Shown here piece after piece: positions 62,100 through 64,000 of a DNA stretch of 64,000 bases. Position numbers and translations under genes: made by a program. The notes beneath the pieces are model-generated. The model ran no database searches. It was not told the origin of the DNA and was given only the letters and a program-made list of their open reading frames with translations. This DNA comes from Fasciola hepatica (Eukaryota; Platyhelminthes; Trematoda; Plagiorchiida; Fasciolidae). The stretch is from positions 1 through 64,000 of the forward strand of contig CANUEZ040000164.1 of the NCBI GenBank assembly GCA_948099385.1, given 5' to 3'. The number at the start of each line of letters is the position of its first letter. Position 1 is the first letter of the stretch.

Positions 62100-62650
62100 T
62101 GTGTTACATCTGACTGGAGGGTGTTCCAGAGGAATATACCTCTCGTTTCTAACACATGCAATCAAACATCCATATCCGACCTTAAATCCGACTTCACGAA
62201 AAGTGGTGTTTATCAGAGTTGCCCTCGTTTGCCCCTACTCTACGGTTTTTTGATTGAAATGACTCTCATGATAGCCCGATCTCCATGTGAGAAGAGCTGC
62301 ACTGATCTTTGCTCAGACAGTGAACTGTCGGACCTTAAATGCATGAAGATGGGCGAAGTCATTTGGCGTTAGACCATCAATATCTCCATAACACTGTCCG
62401 AATATGGTGGGAACAGCGCATCAGCAATGTTGAGGTGGAGTGTAGGATGTTGGGAACCAGTGTTCCTTCTTTAGAACAAACACTGAATCTCACGAGGTTA
62501 ATACGGAGTGAGCGTGTGGTACGCATGCCCACCAATGGACTCGATCAGCGCAAACAGTTCTTCAAGGTAAATAGTGGTGGGAAGGAAAGTTGAGGTGGTT
62601 ATCCGGGGGAAGGTGAACAGGTATGGAAACATTGACGAGTGGACTTGACC
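62100..62650 (+). pseudogene. Internally deleted LINE (RTE/CR1-type) remnant
   Basis: The frame from about 62150 reads DLKSDFTKSGVYQSCPRLPL, then LYGFLIEMTLMIARSP and CEKSCTDLCSDSELSDLKCM. This is the reverse transcriptase segment normally written SGVRQGCPLSPFLFNF, then YADDVVLL. The catalytic YADD is replaced by CMKM. Within about 20 codons, in another frame, the sequence jumps to HQYLHNTVRIWWEQRISNVE, then GTSVPSLEQTLNLTRL and RVVRMPTNGLDQRKQFFKV, the C-terminal block. In complete flatworm LINEs these regions are separated by a long linker, so an internal deletion removed it. This copy is dead. A sister tail lies at 21330-21620 on the minus strand. Confidence 0.88.
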
Positions 62651-63097
62651 GGATACGGCGTGTCGTCATTCTTGATTGTTTTGTAGGGACACTATTCCCA
62701 TCGTTAGACATTGTACCCGACACTCTTTGATGATAACTCATGTCGAATAACTATTCTGATCTGTGGTCCGTGCAGTCGGTCATCTTCACTCTGGTCATCT
62801 TCTGTTCAGAATAACGTGACAGTGTTTTGTACTTGGGAGTGCCGGTAATCCACCTATGTTGTAAGTTTTACTGAGCTGCATACTGGAAAATGTATCAGAA
62901 ACAATTATATTCCTAACTGAAAACCATGTTTCCATCAGGATTTCAACTGTAAATGTTATGCAGATTTTTTCGAAACCTGGCAACTTTCAGTTTAAATTTA
63001 ATCGAAAATCAGCCATCTCTTTTACCTAAAGATTCCGATTTATTCCTGGAAGAAAAGTAACACAGGATCAACCCTCTTATTCACCTGGTGTGAAATT
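62651..63097. other. No recognised feature
   Basis: The LINE tail fades out after about 62700. No poly(A) or short-repeat tail of the LINE could be pinned down. Confidence 0.4.
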
Positions 63098-63280
63098 ATG
63101 AAGAGAACGAAGAAGTCCATACACCGCTGCCAAGTAGAATGGTTCGATCTGCTGAAGACCGCTGAAGAGGTAATGAAGAAGAGGTTTACACAAAATTGCA
63201 CGATGTCAAGGGCGTTTACTGACTCATTGAACAACGGACCAAACCTCAAGAGCATCAATACGAAACACTTATTCAGTTAG
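63098..63280 (+). CDS. Possible small frame or terminal exon, unrecognised
   Basis: The frame starts with an ATG and has a basic, helical-looking composition (MKRTKKSIHRCQVEWFDLLK, then TAEEVMKKRFTQNCTM), with a stop at 63278-63280. An AATAAA follows at 63294-63299, only 14 bases on. No domain is recognised. The opposite strand is also open over the same interval (63258-63040), so chance cannot be excluded. Confidence 0.22.
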   Translation: MKRTKKSIHRCQVEWFDLLKTAEEVMKKRFTQNCTMSRAFTDSLNNGPNLKSINTKHLFS

Positions 63281-64000
63281 GCCAGAGAATTTGAATAAAT
63301 CTACCATCGGAATAGCTCTGGCACAGATCACATCTAGGGTGTAGTATGTTTGTAGAAGCTCATGTGGGAAGATTAGCACCAGCACTAGAGATAGGATTAA
63401 AATTAGCGGAAACGGTATCCTCAGTTGTGAGTCATAAACATAGAGCTTTGATTCGTAGATCGTGTTGATTTCTTCAAGGAAAGATTCAGTACTGTTTGCA
63501 CTACTGCTGGCACATTAGCCGTTACTTTGGAAAGCGAACGCGGTAGGCAGAAGACAGGCATCACATAATGAGCACCATCTCATTTCCCTCTTTAAAGAAA
63601 ATCCCTACGCATCGCAATGTTAAACACTTACAGATCGTTAGACCATATACACAAACAGAAGGAGTGTTTTTCAATATTCCTTTGTCTAAAATAAACATTG
63701 TTCCGTGTGTTGCTTTCGAATGTGGACCGTAGGAAATTTAGTAGCCCTTTCATGGGGCACCTTTGAAAAAATTCAAGCCCATTCCAATTCAAAAATGCTT
63801 AGCAAATTAGTTGACTTATACATTATCCAGACACTACGAATATTTACCATGAAGCCAAAATTTTCACTTCAAGCAACACCCTAAATGAACCTACCAATTT
63901 CCTCACCCGCATTACCTATCAGGTTGGATAACATATCCATACCATCAACTCTATTTTCACGATTGTTCCACTCGACTCTTCTGCTTACTGTCTCATATTG
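63281..64000. other. No recognised feature
   Basis: No motif, repeat copy or exon with good splice signals was seen to the end of the window. Confidence 0.4.

Noticed and set aside
1..64000. CRISPR arrays, bacterial operons, attachment sites or rRNA genes
   Set aside because: No regularly spaced direct repeats, no ribosome-binding-site and gene-cluster pattern and no rRNA-like conserved words were seen. The AT tracts are simple microsatellites.

Overview
This window looks like nuclear DNA of a multicellular eukaryote, most likely a flatworm and probably a digenean trematode. It has no operons, no ribosome-binding-site spacing and no long intact reading frames. It has long AT-dinucleotide tracts and a dense population of decayed retroelements. 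Four kinds of element point to flatworms: Penelope-like elements with a GIY-YIG domain, an RTE/CR1-type LINE with a flatworm-style C-terminal block (RIWWEQRISNVEVE, then RVVRMP), Ty3/gypsy elements, and tRNA-derived SINEs, some with a hammerhead-like tail resembling the schistosome Sm-alpha family. The species cannot be fixed from the sequence alone.

Layout. 1.4-3.1 kb (+): copy A of an unnamed dispersed element, called X here. 5.7-9.1 kb: two tentative divergent multi-exon genes, minus-strand exons at 6.9-5.76 kb and plus-strand exons at 7.48-9.08 kb. 13.56-14.01 kb (+): 3' part of a Penelope-like element. 21.3-21.6 kb (-): LINE tail. 23.15-23.31 kb (-): hammerhead-type SINE. 24.9-26.0 kb (+): two possible small coding ends. 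26.2-26.6 kb (-): gypsy integrase remnant. 32.7-34.6 kb (-): longer gypsy pol remnant (RT, RNase H, zinc finger, integrase). 35.6-42.7 kb: scattered exon-like blocks on both strands. 44.05-44.17 kb: near-perfect inverted repeat around an AT tract. 44.5-45.8 kb (-): the better Penelope-like copy. 48.65-49.38 kb: three SINE copies, two of them head to head across an AT tract. 52.2 and 55.0 kb (+): two more hammerhead-type SINE candidates. 54.26-54.64 kb (+): gypsy-LTR-like repeat. 59.85-62.7 kb: composite of element X copy B (-), the same LTR-like repeat (-), a gypsy-like block (-) and an internally deleted LINE (+).

Caution on host genes. Random DNA of this composition is expected to give many open frames of 60-160 codons on six strands, so length is not evidence here. 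I kept exon calls only where splice signals, reading phase or a nearby AATAAA agreed, and scored them low. The transposon calls rest on recognisable family motifs or on homology between copies inside the window, and they are much firmer. The most interesting unexplained object is element X. Its two inverted copies lie about 58 kb apart and share a promoter-like start, an AT microsatellite, a leader and a short protein block whose differences are concentrated at third codon positions.
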